From: Pectobacterium sp. CFBP8739
Lineage (GTDB): Bacteria > Pseudomonadota > Gammaproteobacteria > Enterobacterales > Enterobacteriaceae
Length of the DNA: 50,872 bases
NCBI RefSeq assembly: GCF_013449375.1
Contig: NZ_JACDRR010000019.1
Coordinates: 114,813-165,684, forward strand
Reading direction: 5' to 3'
In this document: positions 29,488-38,651 of the stretch, one piece after another
How the letters are laid out: the number at the start of each line of letters is the position of its first letter
How positions within the stretch are numbered: position 1 is the stretch's first letter
Made by a program: the position numbers and the translations under genes
The notes under the pieces: model-generated
Seen by the model: the letters and a program-made list of their open reading frames with translations, nothing else
Database searches by the model: none
Told to the model about the DNA's origin: nothing

Positions 29488-30651
29488 ATGCTCAATTTCA
29501 CACTTCATACCCCTACCAAGATTTTGTTTGGCGAAGGCCAGATTGCTGAATTAGGCAAAGAAATTCCTGCCGATGCCCGTATCCTCATCACCTACGGCGG
29601 CGGCAGCGTGAAGCACAATGGCGTGCTGGATCAGGTCTATCGCGCATTAGAAGGCCGCAACGTACGCGAGTTTTCTGGCATTGAACCAAACCCGACTTAC
29701 GAAACGCTGATGAAAGCCGTCGAGGTCGTTCGTGCAGAGAAGATTGATTTCCTGTTGGCCGTTGGCGGGGGGTCTGTCGTCGATGGCACGAAATTTATCG
29801 CTGCGGCCGCAGATTATCAGGCCGCGCAAGACCCGTGGCATATCCTGCAAACTGGCGGCGCGGAAATCGATCGCGGCGTCGCGATGGCAGCCGTACTCAC
29901 CCTGCCAGCGACGGGTTCGGAATCCAATAACGGCGCGGTCATCACCCGTAAATCGACCAACGATAAGCTCGCCTTCCTTTCACGTTACACCCAGCCGCTT
30001 TTCGCCGTACTCGACCCGGTGGTGACGTACACCCTGCCCGCTCGCCAAATTGCAAACGGCGTGGTCGATGCCTTCGTTCACACCGTTGAACAGTACCTGA
30101 CGTATTCTGTCGATGCCAAAGTACAGGACCGTTTTGCGGAAGGCTTGCTGCTGACGCTGGTTGAAGAAGGCCCGCGTGCGCTGGCAGAACCGGAAAATTA
30201 CAAGGTCAGAGCTAATGTGATGTGGAGCGCCACGATGGCGTTGAACGGTCTGATTGGCGCAGGCGTGCCGCAGGACTGGTCAACCCACATGCTGGGACAC
30301 GAATTAACGGCGCTGCATGGTCTTGACCATGCCCAAACGCTGGCTATCGTCCTGCCCGCCATGCTGGCAGCAAGAAAAACCCAGAAGCGCGACAAACTGC
30401 TGCAATACGCCGAGCGCGTCTGGAACCTGCGCGACGGTAGCGAAGATCAGCGCATCGACGGCGCGATTGCCGCTACGCGTGACTTCTTCGAGAAAATGGG
30501 CGTACCGACCCGCATGTCTGACTATCAGTTGGATGGCAGCTCCATTCCGACACTGGTGGCCAAACTCAACGAGCATGGCCTGACCGCGCTGGGCGAGCAC
30601 CGCGACATTACGCTGGAAGAAAGCCAGAAGATTTACGAAGCGGCGCGCTAA
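29488..30651 (+). CDS. yqhD: NADPH-dependent aldehyde reductase / alcohol dehydrogenase YqhD
   Basis: A 387-aa type III (iron-group) alcohol dehydrogenase, colinear with E. coli YqhD. It reduces a broad set of aldehydes, including products of lipid peroxidation, with NADPH. The GGGS cofactor motifs (YGGGSVKHNG and VGGGSVVDGTKF) and the metal ligands in GVVDAFVHTVEQY, HMLGHELTALHGLDHAQ are intact. The ATG follows the nitroreductase stop by 3 bp. Confidence 0.95.
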   Translation: MLNFTLHTPTKILFGEGQIAELGKEIPADARILITYGGGSVKHNGVLDQVYRALEGRNVREFSGIEPNPTYETLMKAVEVVRAEKIDFLLAVGGGSVVDGTKFIAAAADYQAAQDPWHILQTGGAEIDRGVAMAAVLTLPATGSESNNGAVITRKSTNDKLAFLSRYTQPLFAVLDPVVTYTLPARQIANGVVDAFVHTVEQYLTYSVDAKVQDRFAEGLLLTLVEEGPRALAEPENYKVRANVMWSATMALNGLIGAGVPQDWSTHMLGHELTALHGLDHAQTLAIVLPAMLAARKTQKRDKLLQYAERVWNLRDGSEDQRIDGAIAATRDFFEKMGVPTRMSDYQLDGSSIPTLVAKLNEHGLTALGEHRDITLEESQKIYEAAR

Positions 30652-30738
30652 GCCCCTCCGTTCTTACCCCTTCGAATGATAGGAGAAAACGCGATCATTT
30701 AAATAACACTAATACCCTCAACTCAATGCTGTGTCTGT

Positions 30739-30872
30739 TAAGGGGAGCCAATCGGCTAATACTGGTCACTTAAGCCCGTGATTAGGGGAAACCCGCAGGG
30801 AGGCCTCACCCCTGTGGTCGCCCCGTGTATCTCGATGCTTAAACGATCGGCATGCGCCAATCGGCTCCCTTT
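30739..30872. repeat. Structured, MITE-like inverted repeat between yqhD and dkgA
   Basis: The outer arms GGGAGCCAATCGGC (30743-30756) and GCCAATCGGCTCCC (30856-30869) pair at 12 of 14 positions, both mismatches being G-U compatible on one strand. TTAAGC sits at matching distance inside both arms. The centre has AGGGG/CCCCT pairs. No ORF is present. It could be a non-autonomous mobile element or a structured RNA. The flanks (30652-30738 and 30873-31035) show nothing clear apart from the dkgA promoter region. Confidence 0.6.
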
Positions 30873-31035
30873 ATCATCGGACAATCCATAACTGCTGCAT
30901 TTTTCTACTAGAATGAAATCATATGCCTGTTCCTGCTAGGGATCACATTCCGCTATTTTCGTGATATGAACAGGTCGCCCATCCAGTTAACTCTATGATA
31001 TTTTTATGGATTAACGGATATAAAAGGAGAATGAG

Positions 31036-31863
31036 ATGACGCAACCGAAAGTTAAGCTGACGGACGGCAATATCATGCCCCAATTGGGCCTTGGTGTCTG
31101 GCGAGCAAGCAGTGAAGACACGGTGATCGCCGTGACTGAAGCATTGTCCATCGGTTATCGGGCGATCGATACCGCCGCTATTTATAAGAACGAGGAAGCC
31201 GTCGGTCAGGCGCTGAGTTCAGCGAATTTGCCGCGTGAGGAGGTATTCATCACCACCAAGCTCTGGAATGGCGATCACACCAATCCCCAGAAGGCGCTGG
31301 AAGAAAGCCTGAGAAAACTTCGGTTAGATTATATCGATCTCTACCTGATTCACTGGCCGCTCCCGCAGCAGAACACTTTTGTGGATGCCTGGCGCGGGCT
31401 CATCAAACTCCAGGAACAGGGGCTGGCAAAAAGCATTGGTGTCAGTAATTTCCACATTCACCACTTACAGCGCTTACAGGAAGAAACGGGCGTATTGCCG
31501 GTCATCAATCAGGTCGAGCTGCATCCTCTTCTCCAGCAAAGACAGCTGCACGCCTGGAATGCGACGCATCATATCCAGACCGAGTCCTGGAGCCCACTGG
31601 CACAGGGCGGCGAGGGCGTTTTTGACCACCCAATTATCCGTAAACTGGCGACAAAATACGGGAAAACGCCGGCACAAATCGTGATTCGCTGGCATTTAGA
31701 CTGTGGGCTGGTGGTGATTCCTAAATCGGTGACGCCTTCCCGCATCAAAGAAAACTTCGAAGTATTCGATTTCCGTCTGGATAAAGACGAGCTGGGTGAA
31801 ATTGCCACGTTGGATAGCGGGAAGCGACTCGGGTCGGACCCAGATGCACCGAGAAACGACTAA
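31036..31863 (+). CDS. dkgA: 2,5-diketo-D-gluconate reductase A (aldo-keto reductase)
   Basis: A 275-aa AKR5-family enzyme, same length as E. coli DkgA. It reduces 2,5-diketogluconate, methylglyoxal and beta-keto esters with NADPH. The catalytic tetrad is visible: the aspartate and tyrosine in DTAAIYKNEEAVG, the lysine in FITTKLWNGDH and the histidine in LYLIHWPLPQ. The NADPH-binding end IPKSVTPSRIKENF is intact. A strong AAAGGAGAATGAG ribosome site precedes ATG. In E. coli it is co-regulated with yqhD; here a 384-bp gap holds a repeat element. Confidence 0.94.
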   Translation: MTQPKVKLTDGNIMPQLGLGVWRASSEDTVIAVTEALSIGYRAIDTAAIYKNEEAVGQALSSANLPREEVFITTKLWNGDHTNPQKALEESLRKLRLDYIDLYLIHWPLPQQNTFVDAWRGLIKLQEQGLAKSIGVSNFHIHHLQRLQEETGVLPVINQVELHPLLQQRQLHAWNATHHIQTESWSPLAQGGEGVFDHPIIRKLATKYGKTPAQIVIRWHLDCGLVVIPKSVTPSRIKENFEVFDFRLDKDELGEIATLDSGKRLGSDPDAPRND

Positions 31864-31929
31864 GCGCTACTCTACGGCTAAGCGCTAGTCCACCTGTAAT
31901 GCCAGCATTCCCATGCTGGCATGTTTCTT

Positions 31930-32667
31930 CTAATCGGCAAACTGAATTTCATACACATCGCTACGGCACTGCGCCTCGCTGTATTCCAACAGTTCACCCC
32001 GATCGTTATAAATATGCAGTTGGCAATACAGCGCTGGCGCCTCTGCCGCGATACCAAGCAGCGTGGCGACCTCTGCCGCACAGGTAATGGCTTTGAAACG
32101 ATAGCGCTTTTTGTCCGGCGTGATCCCACGCGTCATCCAATATTGATAGAGGGATTGCTCAAGCGCTTTCGGGTCAGGCAGGAATTTTTGCGGTATCCAG
32201 GTCGCTTCCAGCGAAACAGGTTCGCCATTACTCAGCCGCACGCGCCGCAGATAGGTAACGGCCTCGCCTTCCGGCAAAGACATTTTTGCCGCGATGGCAG
32301 CAGGTGGAACCTGTATCGTCTTCTCCAGCCATAAGCTCCCAGCGACGCCACCCTGTTTCAGTACCAGCGCGGTGAACCCTTCATCTTCGACGCTCAACGC
32401 ATAGTGGAGCCGTTGAGCGACGCGGGTTCCCACACCCTGCTGACGAACAATCAGCCCCTTTTCTTCCAGCAGCGACAAGGAACGGGAAACTGTTACGCGC
32501 GATAATCCCAGCTGTTGCGCAATCAATCTTTCCGCAGGTAAGAACTGGCCTGCTAACGCCTTCCGACGGTTGATTTCTGACTCAAGCAACGACGCGAGCT
32601 GCATATAGCGAGGCGCCGATGATGCCTCAGCCAGCTGCTCCCTGACCCAAAGCAGTAATTCCCGCAT
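31930..32667 (-). CDS. GntR/HutC-family transcriptional regulator with UTRA domain
   Basis: A 245-aa regulator. The N-terminal winged helix (about 20-90) contains GQFLPAERLIAQQLGLSRVTVSRSLSLLEEKGLIVRQQGVGT, typical of GntR. Residues about 100-240 form a UTRA ligand-binding domain of the HutC subfamily, ending SEAQCRSDVYEIQFAD. The ligand is unknown. It is convergent with dkgA and has no adjacent catabolic operon, so its target is unclear; autoregulation is likely. Confidence 0.88.
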   Translation of the reverse strand: MRELLLWVREQLAEASSAPRYMQLASLLESEINRRKALAGQFLPAERLIAQQLGLSRVTVSRSLSLLEEKGLIVRQQGVGTRVAQRLHYALSVEDEGFTALVLKQGGVAGSLWLEKTIQVPPAAIAAKMSLPEGEAVTYLRRVRLSNGEPVSLEATWIPQKFLPDPKALEQSLYQYWMTRGITPDKKRYRFKAITCAAEVATLLGIAAEAPALYCQLHIYNDRGELLEYSEAQCRSDVYEIQFAD

Positions 32668-33007
32668 AGTGCAGCCTTTTTAGTGGCGCAGCATTCTGGC
32701 TGCGTGCAGGTTAAAACAGGGAGTGAACCTGATTTCATCACGAAACGAAACGCTCAGACGCTTAACTATTTGTAATAAAACGTTTTTTATCACCTTCCAG
32801 ACCTGGAACAGCATGCGGTTCAAAACGTGATTCACCCTTAATTCATCACAACATCAATCTATAAGGTATCGTCCGCACGGCTTCGCATCTTTAATCTTGG
32901 TTTGTCTGAATAGAGGTGGATCACATTAAGAAATCGGTGGATACCAGAAACACTACCGTCACACGTGTCACGGCAGAGGGATAAGGGCGGAAGGGGATGC
33001 AGGCGGT
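32668..33007. other. Intergenic region between ftsP and the GntR gene
   Basis: No gene is supported in these 340 bp. It must hold the leftward GntR promoter and the ftsP 3' end. A near-palindrome CCGTCACACGTGTCACGG lies just before the ftsP stop but lacks a T-tract. Confidence 0.4.
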
Positions 33008-34423
33008 TTACATCGCCGACTGTACGATGAGCTGTCCCGTTGAACCACGGTCGGCCAATTCCAGCGTTTGGCTGTAATACAGGAAGGGGAATGCCATTGA
33101 GGAAGGCTGCATGAAATAAACCAGCAGCTCGACATCGTTATCCACCCACACCGTATCTTTCCAGCCGCTGTCTTCCACTGCCGGCGGGCCGCCATTCGCG
33201 CTGCGCACAAGGAATTTCACACCCTGAATATGGAAAGCCTGCGGCGTGTCGGCGTGAATAATCCAGCGCTCACAGCGGCCAAGCTGCGTTTGTACATCGG
33301 CACGTGTCATGTCCCACATCGCACCGTTGATGCCGGGCAAGCTGTCACCCAAACGGAATTCGCGCGTGCGGCTGATGCTGCCTTCAATGATATTGTCGGC
33401 CAACAGGCGCATCGGCAGGTTGTCCGTCACCAATGGCAGCAGGCCCGTCGGCTTAAGAGTGAGTATTTGCGCAGAAATCAGGATGCTGGAAGGCTCAAAT
33501 AAGCCGCGCAGGCGATCCATAATCCCAGCCGATTCCCCTGCCGTCAGCGTGACGTCTTCACCCTGCGACATGTCGATCAGAATCTCACGCCGTTCGCCGG
33601 GTGCGAGAGAAAGCTGGTTCACCGCCATCGGTGCCGGTAGCAATCCTTGATCGCTGGCGATCACATGCATCGCCCGAGCATCGCTCAGCCGCATCACGTA
33701 ACGCCGGGAGTTCGACGCGTTAAGCAATCTCAGACGCACCCAGCCACGGGACACTTCAACAAAGGGGTTTTGGATGCCGTTAACTAACAGCGAATCCCCC
33801 ACGAAGCCACCGCTAGAAGGCGGGTTATAGATAGGAACACCAAAATTATCCAGTCGTTTATCCTGAATAATCAATGGGAAATCATCAACACCGTAGTGAT
33901 TGGGCAGCGGCAGGGCTTTACTGGCTCGGTCTTCCACCAGCCATAGTCCAGCCAGCCCGTTATAGATATGAGGTGCCATGCGGTTCGGCGTATTCGCATG
34001 ATACCAGCAGGTCGCCGACGGCTGACGAATAGGCAATACGGGTGACCAATCGGTTCCCGGAGAAATGATGCGGGCAGCGCCCCCCATCAGCGGACCCGGC
34101 ACCTGCAACCCACCGATCGTCATCGCGACAGGCTCATTCAACCGGTTACTGTAAATCAGCTTAACGTCATCGCCGTCATAGACGCGTACCGTCGGCCCTA
34201 AATAACGGCTATTGATGCCCCAAATGGCTGTCTTACGATCGCCGGAAAATGCCCAATGCGCACGCTGCATGGTCAGAAAAAGAGGCTGGCCTCGGCGCGA
34301 CTCCAGTAATGGCGGTATCGGCAATGCGGCGGAACTCCCACTGGCTTTAGCCGTCAGTGGCGTCATTCCCGCACATAACGCAAGGCCCGATGCCTGAATA
34401 AACTGACGTCGGCTGAGTGACAT
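33008..34423 (-). CDS. ftsP: Cell division protein FtsP (SufI), Tat-exported
   Basis: A 471-aa periplasmic multicopper-oxidase fold protein that protects the divisome under stress. The N-terminus MSLSRRQFIQASGLALCAGM is a twin-arginine signal with SRRQFIQ. The cupredoxin domains follow, but the histidine clusters of true multicopper oxidases are missing, as in E. coli SufI. It is downstream of plsC in the same direction, as in E. coli. Confidence 0.93.
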   Translation of the reverse strand: MSLSRRQFIQASGLALCAGMTPLTAKASGSSAALPIPPLLESRRGQPLFLTMQRAHWAFSGDRKTAIWGINSRYLGPTVRVYDGDDVKLIYSNRLNEPVAMTIGGLQVPGPLMGGAARIISPGTDWSPVLPIRQPSATCWYHANTPNRMAPHIYNGLAGLWLVEDRASKALPLPNHYGVDDFPLIIQDKRLDNFGVPIYNPPSSGGFVGDSLLVNGIQNPFVEVSRGWVRLRLLNASNSRRYVMRLSDARAMHVIASDQGLLPAPMAVNQLSLAPGERREILIDMSQGEDVTLTAGESAGIMDRLRGLFEPSSILISAQILTLKPTGLLPLVTDNLPMRLLADNIIEGSISRTREFRLGDSLPGINGAMWDMTRADVQTQLGRCERWIIHADTPQAFHIQGVKFLVRSANGGPPAVEDSGWKDTVWVDNDVELLVYFMQPSSMAFPFLYYSQTLELADRGSTGQLIVQSAM

Positions 34424-34462
34424 AATGACTCCGTAAATCCATTAACCGTAAGCAAAGTTTAA

Positions 34463-34495
34463 CTTCCGATTGGTTCTTGAATAAACAATCGGAAG
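34463..34495. terminator. Hairpin between plsC and ftsP
   Basis: A perfect 10-bp inverted repeat CTTCCGATTG / CAATCGGAAG with a 13-nt loop, 29 bp after the plsC stop. The T-rich tail is weak, so it may be a partial terminator. Confidence 0.5.
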
Positions 34496-34524
34496 AAATA
34501 ATCGCGTAACCCGATGGGGTAAGT

Positions 34525-35262
34525 TTATTTTTTGTCTGCCGCTTCGCGCGCCGCCACTTCTGCATCCAGCTCGGCAATCTTGGCAGCCATCACATCATGG
34601 CAGTGTGAAGCCAGCTCGCGAACCTGATCTTTGGTATACGCGCGGGTGTCAATGGGCGGCAACATTTCTACGATAACGAGGCCGTTATTCCAGCGGTTCA
34701 ATTTCACTTTATTGCTGGTCGTAGAAACGCAAATCGGCACAATCGGCACTCCTGCACCAATCGCGGCATGAAAAGCACCAGTTTTGAATGGCAACAGACC
34801 GCGTCCACGGCTACGCGTACCTTCGGGGAACATCCAGATAGACGTGTTTCGTTCTTTAATGTGCTTCACCACCTGAGCGATGGTGCCATGCGCTTTCGCG
34901 CGGTTTTCGCGATCAATCAGCAAATTCCCCGTCAGCCAGTAGAGCGGCCCAAAGAACGGGATCCACAGTAGGCTTTTCTTACCCACAGTAACCGTACGCG
35001 GCTGGACGGCTTTGGATACCGTGACCATATCGTAATTATTCTGATGATTCGCGATATAGATGCAGTTGCCGTAATGCGCGGCTTCTTCCGGTATCCGCAT
35101 TTCTACTTTCAGGCCAAACACCGTGGACAAACGCCCAAAAAGATGGCCGAAGGTCGCCACATGACGGGGATTTCTAGGGCTGAACAGGCAGTAGAACAAG
35201 CCAAAAACACAGACCAAAATCGAAAAGATAATGACAATAAAAAAACGAAAAATGGATAACAT
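34525..35262 (-). CDS. plsC: 1-acylglycerol-3-phosphate acyltransferase PlsC
   Basis: A 245-aa inner-membrane enzyme that makes phosphatidic acid, the second acylation of phospholipid synthesis. An N-terminal transmembrane helix (FFIVIIFSILVCVFGLFYCL) is followed by the HX4D catalytic motif in ANHQNNYDMV near residue 73 and by FPEGTRSRGRGLL near residue 143. Start 35262 matches the E. coli N-terminus and has GAGG upstream. It lies between parC and ftsP as in E. coli. Confidence 0.96.
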   Translation of the reverse strand: MLSIFRFFIVIIFSILVCVFGLFYCLFSPRNPRHVATFGHLFGRLSTVFGLKVEMRIPEEAAHYGNCIYIANHQNNYDMVTVSKAVQPRTVTVGKKSLLWIPFFGPLYWLTGNLLIDRENRAKAHGTIAQVVKHIKERNTSIWMFPEGTRSRGRGLLPFKTGAFHAAIGAGVPIVPICVSTTSNKVKLNRWNNGLVIVEMLPPIDTRAYTKDQVRELASHCHDVMAAKIAELDAEVAAREAADKK

Positions 35263-35358
35263 AGCAACCTCATTAGCCAACAGCCGCCGCTAGTATAGCG
35301 ATTTCGCGCTGAAACACACGGTGATTCAATTTGCTGCAAGATGGCAACCGGAAACTAA

Positions 35359-35385
35359 AGAAAGGCGGTATTACACCGCCTTTCT
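35359..35385 (-). terminator. Terminator of parC
   Basis: A perfect 11-bp stem (35359-35369 and 35375-35385) with loop ATTAC. On the minus strand it is followed by TTTAGTTT. It lies 28 bp after the parC stop. Confidence 0.8.
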
Positions 35386-35412
35386 CAACCTGCACAGGAC
35401 AATACGGAGGGG

Positions 35413-37683
35413 TTACTCTTCGCTGCTGCCGGTGCTAATCTGCTGCGGTGCATCCACCTCAATCCGGTCGATGCGCTGTAGCCCACGCAGCAACGTGCCT
35501 TTCCGCCCGCGCTCCCCCTGATACTTCTGAAGCTCGTTCGGACGCAGCACCAGCTTACGTTTACCGAAATACAGCGTGACGGAAGCCTGTGGTGGTAGCA
35601 GATACAGCCAAGCCAGACGGTCTTTACCTTCAGCAAAATCAGCCGAGGAGATGGACACTATCTTGTTGCCTTTGCCTTTCGACAACTGTGGCAGATCGGA
35701 GACAGGGAACAACAGCATTCTGCCTGCGGCAGTGATCGCCATCAGCAGGTTATCATCACCGAGGATCTCGATAGGCGCCAGCGCCTTCGCATTATCCGGC
35801 AGCGTAATAATCGCTTTACCCGCACGGTTGCGCGCGACCAGATCGTTGAAAGTACACACGAAGCCGTAGCCTGCATCCGATGCCATCAGCAGCGGCTGAT
35901 CGTCTGCGGCCATCAGAACCTGTTCAATCGTTGCGCCCGGCGGCGGCGTGAGCTTGCCCGTCAGCGGCTCGCCCTGACCACGTGCGGAAGGCAGCGTGAT
36001 CGGGTCCAGCGCGTAGCTGCGGCCGGTGGAGTCAATAAACACCACAGGCTGATTACTCTTACCTTTCGCGGCAGCGCGGAAGCTATCACCCGCTTTGTAA
36101 CTCAGGCCAGCAGGATCGATGTCATGCCCTTTGGCGCTGCGTACCCAGCCCATTTCCGACAGCACAATGGTGACCGGTTCGGACGGCACAAAGTCGTGCT
36201 CGCTCATCGCTTTCGCTTCGCTGCGTTCATGCAGCGGCGAACGACGATCGTCGCCATAGGTTTGCGCATCCGCCTGAATTTCTTTCTTAATCAAATTGCT
36301 GAGCTTACGATCTGACGCCAGTAGCGCTTGAAGCTGATCGCGCTCTTTTGCCAGATCGTCCTGCTCACCACGGATTTTCATCTCTTCCAGCTTGGCCAAA
36401 TGGCGTAATTTCAGCTCTAGGATCGCTTCAGCCTGTGTTTCGCTCAGGCTGAACTGGCGCATCAGTACCGGCTTCGGCTCATCTTCCGTGCGGATGATAT
36501 GAATGACTTCATCAATATTCAGGAACGCAATCAGCAAACCTTCTAGGATATGCAGGCGCTTGAGCACTTTTTCCAGACGGTAGTTCAGACGGCGGCACAC
36601 CGTATCACGACGGAATACCAGCCACTCGCTCAGGATCTCGACCAGCCCTTTCACGCTAGGACGACCATCCAGACCGATCATGTTCATGTTAACGCGATAG
36701 CTCTTTTCCAGATCGGTCGTAGCGAACAGGTGATTCATCACCTGATCCATATCGATACGGTTCGAGCGCGGCACCAGCACCAGACGGGTTGGATTCTCGT
36801 GATCGGATTCATCGCGCAGATCTTCCACCATCGGCAGCTTCTTCGCGCGCATCTGGCTAGCAATCTGTTCCAACACTTTGGCACCGGAAACCTGATGTGG
36901 CAGCGCGGTAATAACGACATCACCGTCTTCTTTCTTCCAGACGGCGCGCATACGCACCGAGCCGCGGCCATTCTGGTAGAGTTTGCGCACTTCCTCGCGC
37001 GGCGTAATGATTTCGGCTTCCGTAGGGAAATCCGGCCCTTGAACATGCTGCAATAACTCGTCCAGCGAAGCCTTCGGGTTTTCCAGCAGCATGACCGCAG
37101 CGGCGGCGACTTCGCGCACATTATGCGGTGGAATATCCGTTGCCATCCCGACGGCGATTCCGGTAGTGCCGTTCAACAGAATATTCGGCAGACGCGCAGG
37201 CAGCATCTTCGGCTCTTGCATCGTACCGTCAAAGTTCGGGATGTAATCAACCGTACCCTGTCCTAACTCAGACAGCAGGATTTCAGCATATTTGGACAGC
37301 CGCGATTCGGTATAACGCATGGCGGCGAAGGATTTCGGATCGTCCGGCGCCCCCCAGTTCCCCTGACCATCCACCAGCGGATAGCGATAAGAGAACGGCT
37401 GCGCCATCAGCACCATCGCTTCATAGCAGGCGCTGTCGCCGTGTGGGTGGTATTTACCCAGCACATCGCCCACGGTACGGGCGGATTTTTTAAATTTGGC
37501 GCTGGCATTCAGCCCCAGTTCGGACATCGCATACACAATACGACGCTGCACAGGCTTCAGGCCATCGCCAATGAACGGCAATGCCCTGTCCATGATGACG
37601 TACATGGAATAATTCAGGTATGCATTTTCGGTAAACGTGCGCAGCGCAAGGCTTTCTGCGCCGTCATGAGTCATCTCACTCAT
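35413..37683 (-). CDS. parC: DNA topoisomerase IV subunit A
   Basis: A 756-aa subunit (E. coli 752 aa) that cuts and rejoins DNA to decatenate chromosomes with ParE. The catalytic tyrosine is in [15 protein letters not shown] near residue 124. The quinolone region reads [10 protein letters not shown], with wild-type serine and glutamate at the places of E. coli S80 and E84, so no target-site resistance is seen. The C-terminal beta-pinwheel is complete. Start 37683 is chosen by alignment; a start at 37701 adds six residues. Confidence 0.97.
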   Translation of the reverse strand: MSEMTHDGAESLALRTFTENAYLNYSMYVIMDRALPFIGDGLKPVQRRIVYAMSELGLNASAKFKKSARTVGDVLGKYHPHGDSACYEAMVLMAQPFSYRYPLVDGQGNWGAPDDPKSFAAMRYTESRLSKYAEILLSELGQGTVDYIPNFDGTMQEPKMLPARLPNILLNGTTGIAVGMATDIPPHNVREVAAAAVMLLENPKASLDELLQHVQGPDFPTEAEIITPREEVRKLYQNGRGSVRMRAVWKKEDGDVVITALPHQVSGAKVLEQIASQMRAKKLPMVEDLRDESDHENPTRLVLVPRSNRIDMDQVMNHLFATTDLEKSYRVNMNMIGLDGRPSVKGLVEILSEWLVFRRDTVCRRLNYRLEKVLKRLHILEGLLIAFLNIDEVIHIIRTEDEPKPVLMRQFSLSETQAEAILELKLRHLAKLEEMKIRGEQDDLAKERDQLQALLASDRKLSNLIKKEIQADAQTYGDDRRSPLHERSEAKAMSEHDFVPSEPVTIVLSEMGWVRSAKGHDIDPAGLSYKAGDSFRAAAKGKSNQPVVFIDSTGRSYALDPITLPSARGQGEPLTGKLTPPPGATIEQVLMAADDQPLLMASDAGYGFVCTFNDLVARNRAGKAIITLPDNAKALAPIEILGDDNLLMAITAAGRMLLFPVSDLPQLSKGKGNKIVSISSADFAEGKDRLAWLYLLPPQASVTLYFGKRKLVLRPNELQKYQGERGRKGTLLRGLQRIDRIEVDAPQQISTGSSEE

Positions 37684-37872
37684 TTCTCTCATTTCCCTCA
37701 CATCGCGGCGCGATGGTTACGCTTTCCGGCACGCCATAGCGGCGGTATGTTTGGCGGGAATAGTACCTTATCTGATGAGGTGATGTCACAGGGAACAATC
37801 TCGCTGAGCACCGTGTCGCGGCTTCACGCCGTTCATGGCTGATGTGAATCCGGCTGCGGCGAGAAAAGAAGG

Positions 37873-38376
37873 TTAGCGGTAGCGATAGACGTTCGGATGA
37901 TCGGCGGTCATCGTCTCGCCATAGACGGATATTGATGGCTGATCGGGTCGCAGCATAGGCTTTCCCCTACGACCAAGCAGAATACCCTCAACGGCAGCAG
38001 CAAAAGACGCCCCTTCAAACCAGAACGCATCATGTATAAAGCTCATTCCATAACAGACACCGGTCATATCCATAAGCAGCGCACCGTGCGAGTGATGAGT
38101 TTCGCCGATCAGAATCAGCGTCGTAGCCAGAATACCTTGCCACTCCAGCAGCGTGTCATCGTCCTGCAAATCTTCATTGCCGCCAAAAATAATGTCGCCA
38201 CTGGCACACGTTTCCCCTGCGCCACACTGCCCGACCGTCAGCCCGCCGAATGCGTGCAGGATGGCCGCCGCAGGATGGCTCTCCGGCACAAATGCCGGGA
38301 CTGATTGTGGTGCGACATCCGGCCAACCCGCCGCCTGAAACAATGGAAGCACGGATTCGGGGATTTCAATCGACAT
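37873..38376 (-). CDS. SUKH-3-like protein, possible orphan immunity protein
   Basis: A 167-aa protein. The segment VLPLFQAAGWPDVAPQ, then HPAAAILHAFGGLTVGQ, resembles the SUKH-3 pattern in which an AGW turn precedes a helix and an FGGL motif. SUKH proteins neutralise contact-dependent or Rhs/polymorphic toxins. No toxin gene is adjacent, so it may be a leftover or a defence against foreign toxins. The ATG is followed by MSIEIPESVLP. It lies between parC and the TonB receptor, a place where E. coli has other genes. Family assignment is from pattern memory. Confidence 0.6.
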   Translation of the reverse strand: MSIEIPESVLPLFQAAGWPDVAPQSVPAFVPESHPAAAILHAFGGLTVGQCGAGETCASGDIIFGGNEDLQDDDTLLEWQGILATTLILIGETHHSHGALLMDMTGVCYGMSFIHDAFWFEGASFAAAVEGILLGRRGKPMLRPDQPSISVYGETMTADHPNVYRYR

Positions 38377-38518
38377 CGTGAGTCATCTCGCGGTAGCTAC
38401 TAAGGGAAAAGTCAGCGTTGATTCATCGCCCATCGCCTTCGATTGGATAGCGAACACGCCGTTTCATTAAGAATTATTCATCATCATTGCAACGCCAGAT
38501 GATAATAATTAGCATATT

Positions 38519-38537
38519 GATAATAGTTATCATTACC
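38519..38537 (+). promoter_or_regulatory. Fur box upstream of the TonB-dependent receptor
   Basis: GATAATAGTTATCATTACC matches the 19-bp Fur consensus at 15 positions and overlaps further GATAAT-like hexamers to the left. It lies 115 bp before the receptor start and implies repression by iron. Confidence 0.7.
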
Positions 38538-38651
38538 ACATGATAGCTAATGTTATTCCCGTTTTTGCATTTCCCTTGCAGACGTTAGCGACCAGCACGC
38601 CATGTTTCCCCAACGCCGCTGGCCAGAACAACCTTATAGCAGAGTATCACT

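Noticed and set aside
37441-37842. 133-aa plus-strand ORF overlapping the parC start
   Set aside because: Shadow of the parC coding frame, with no ribosome site.
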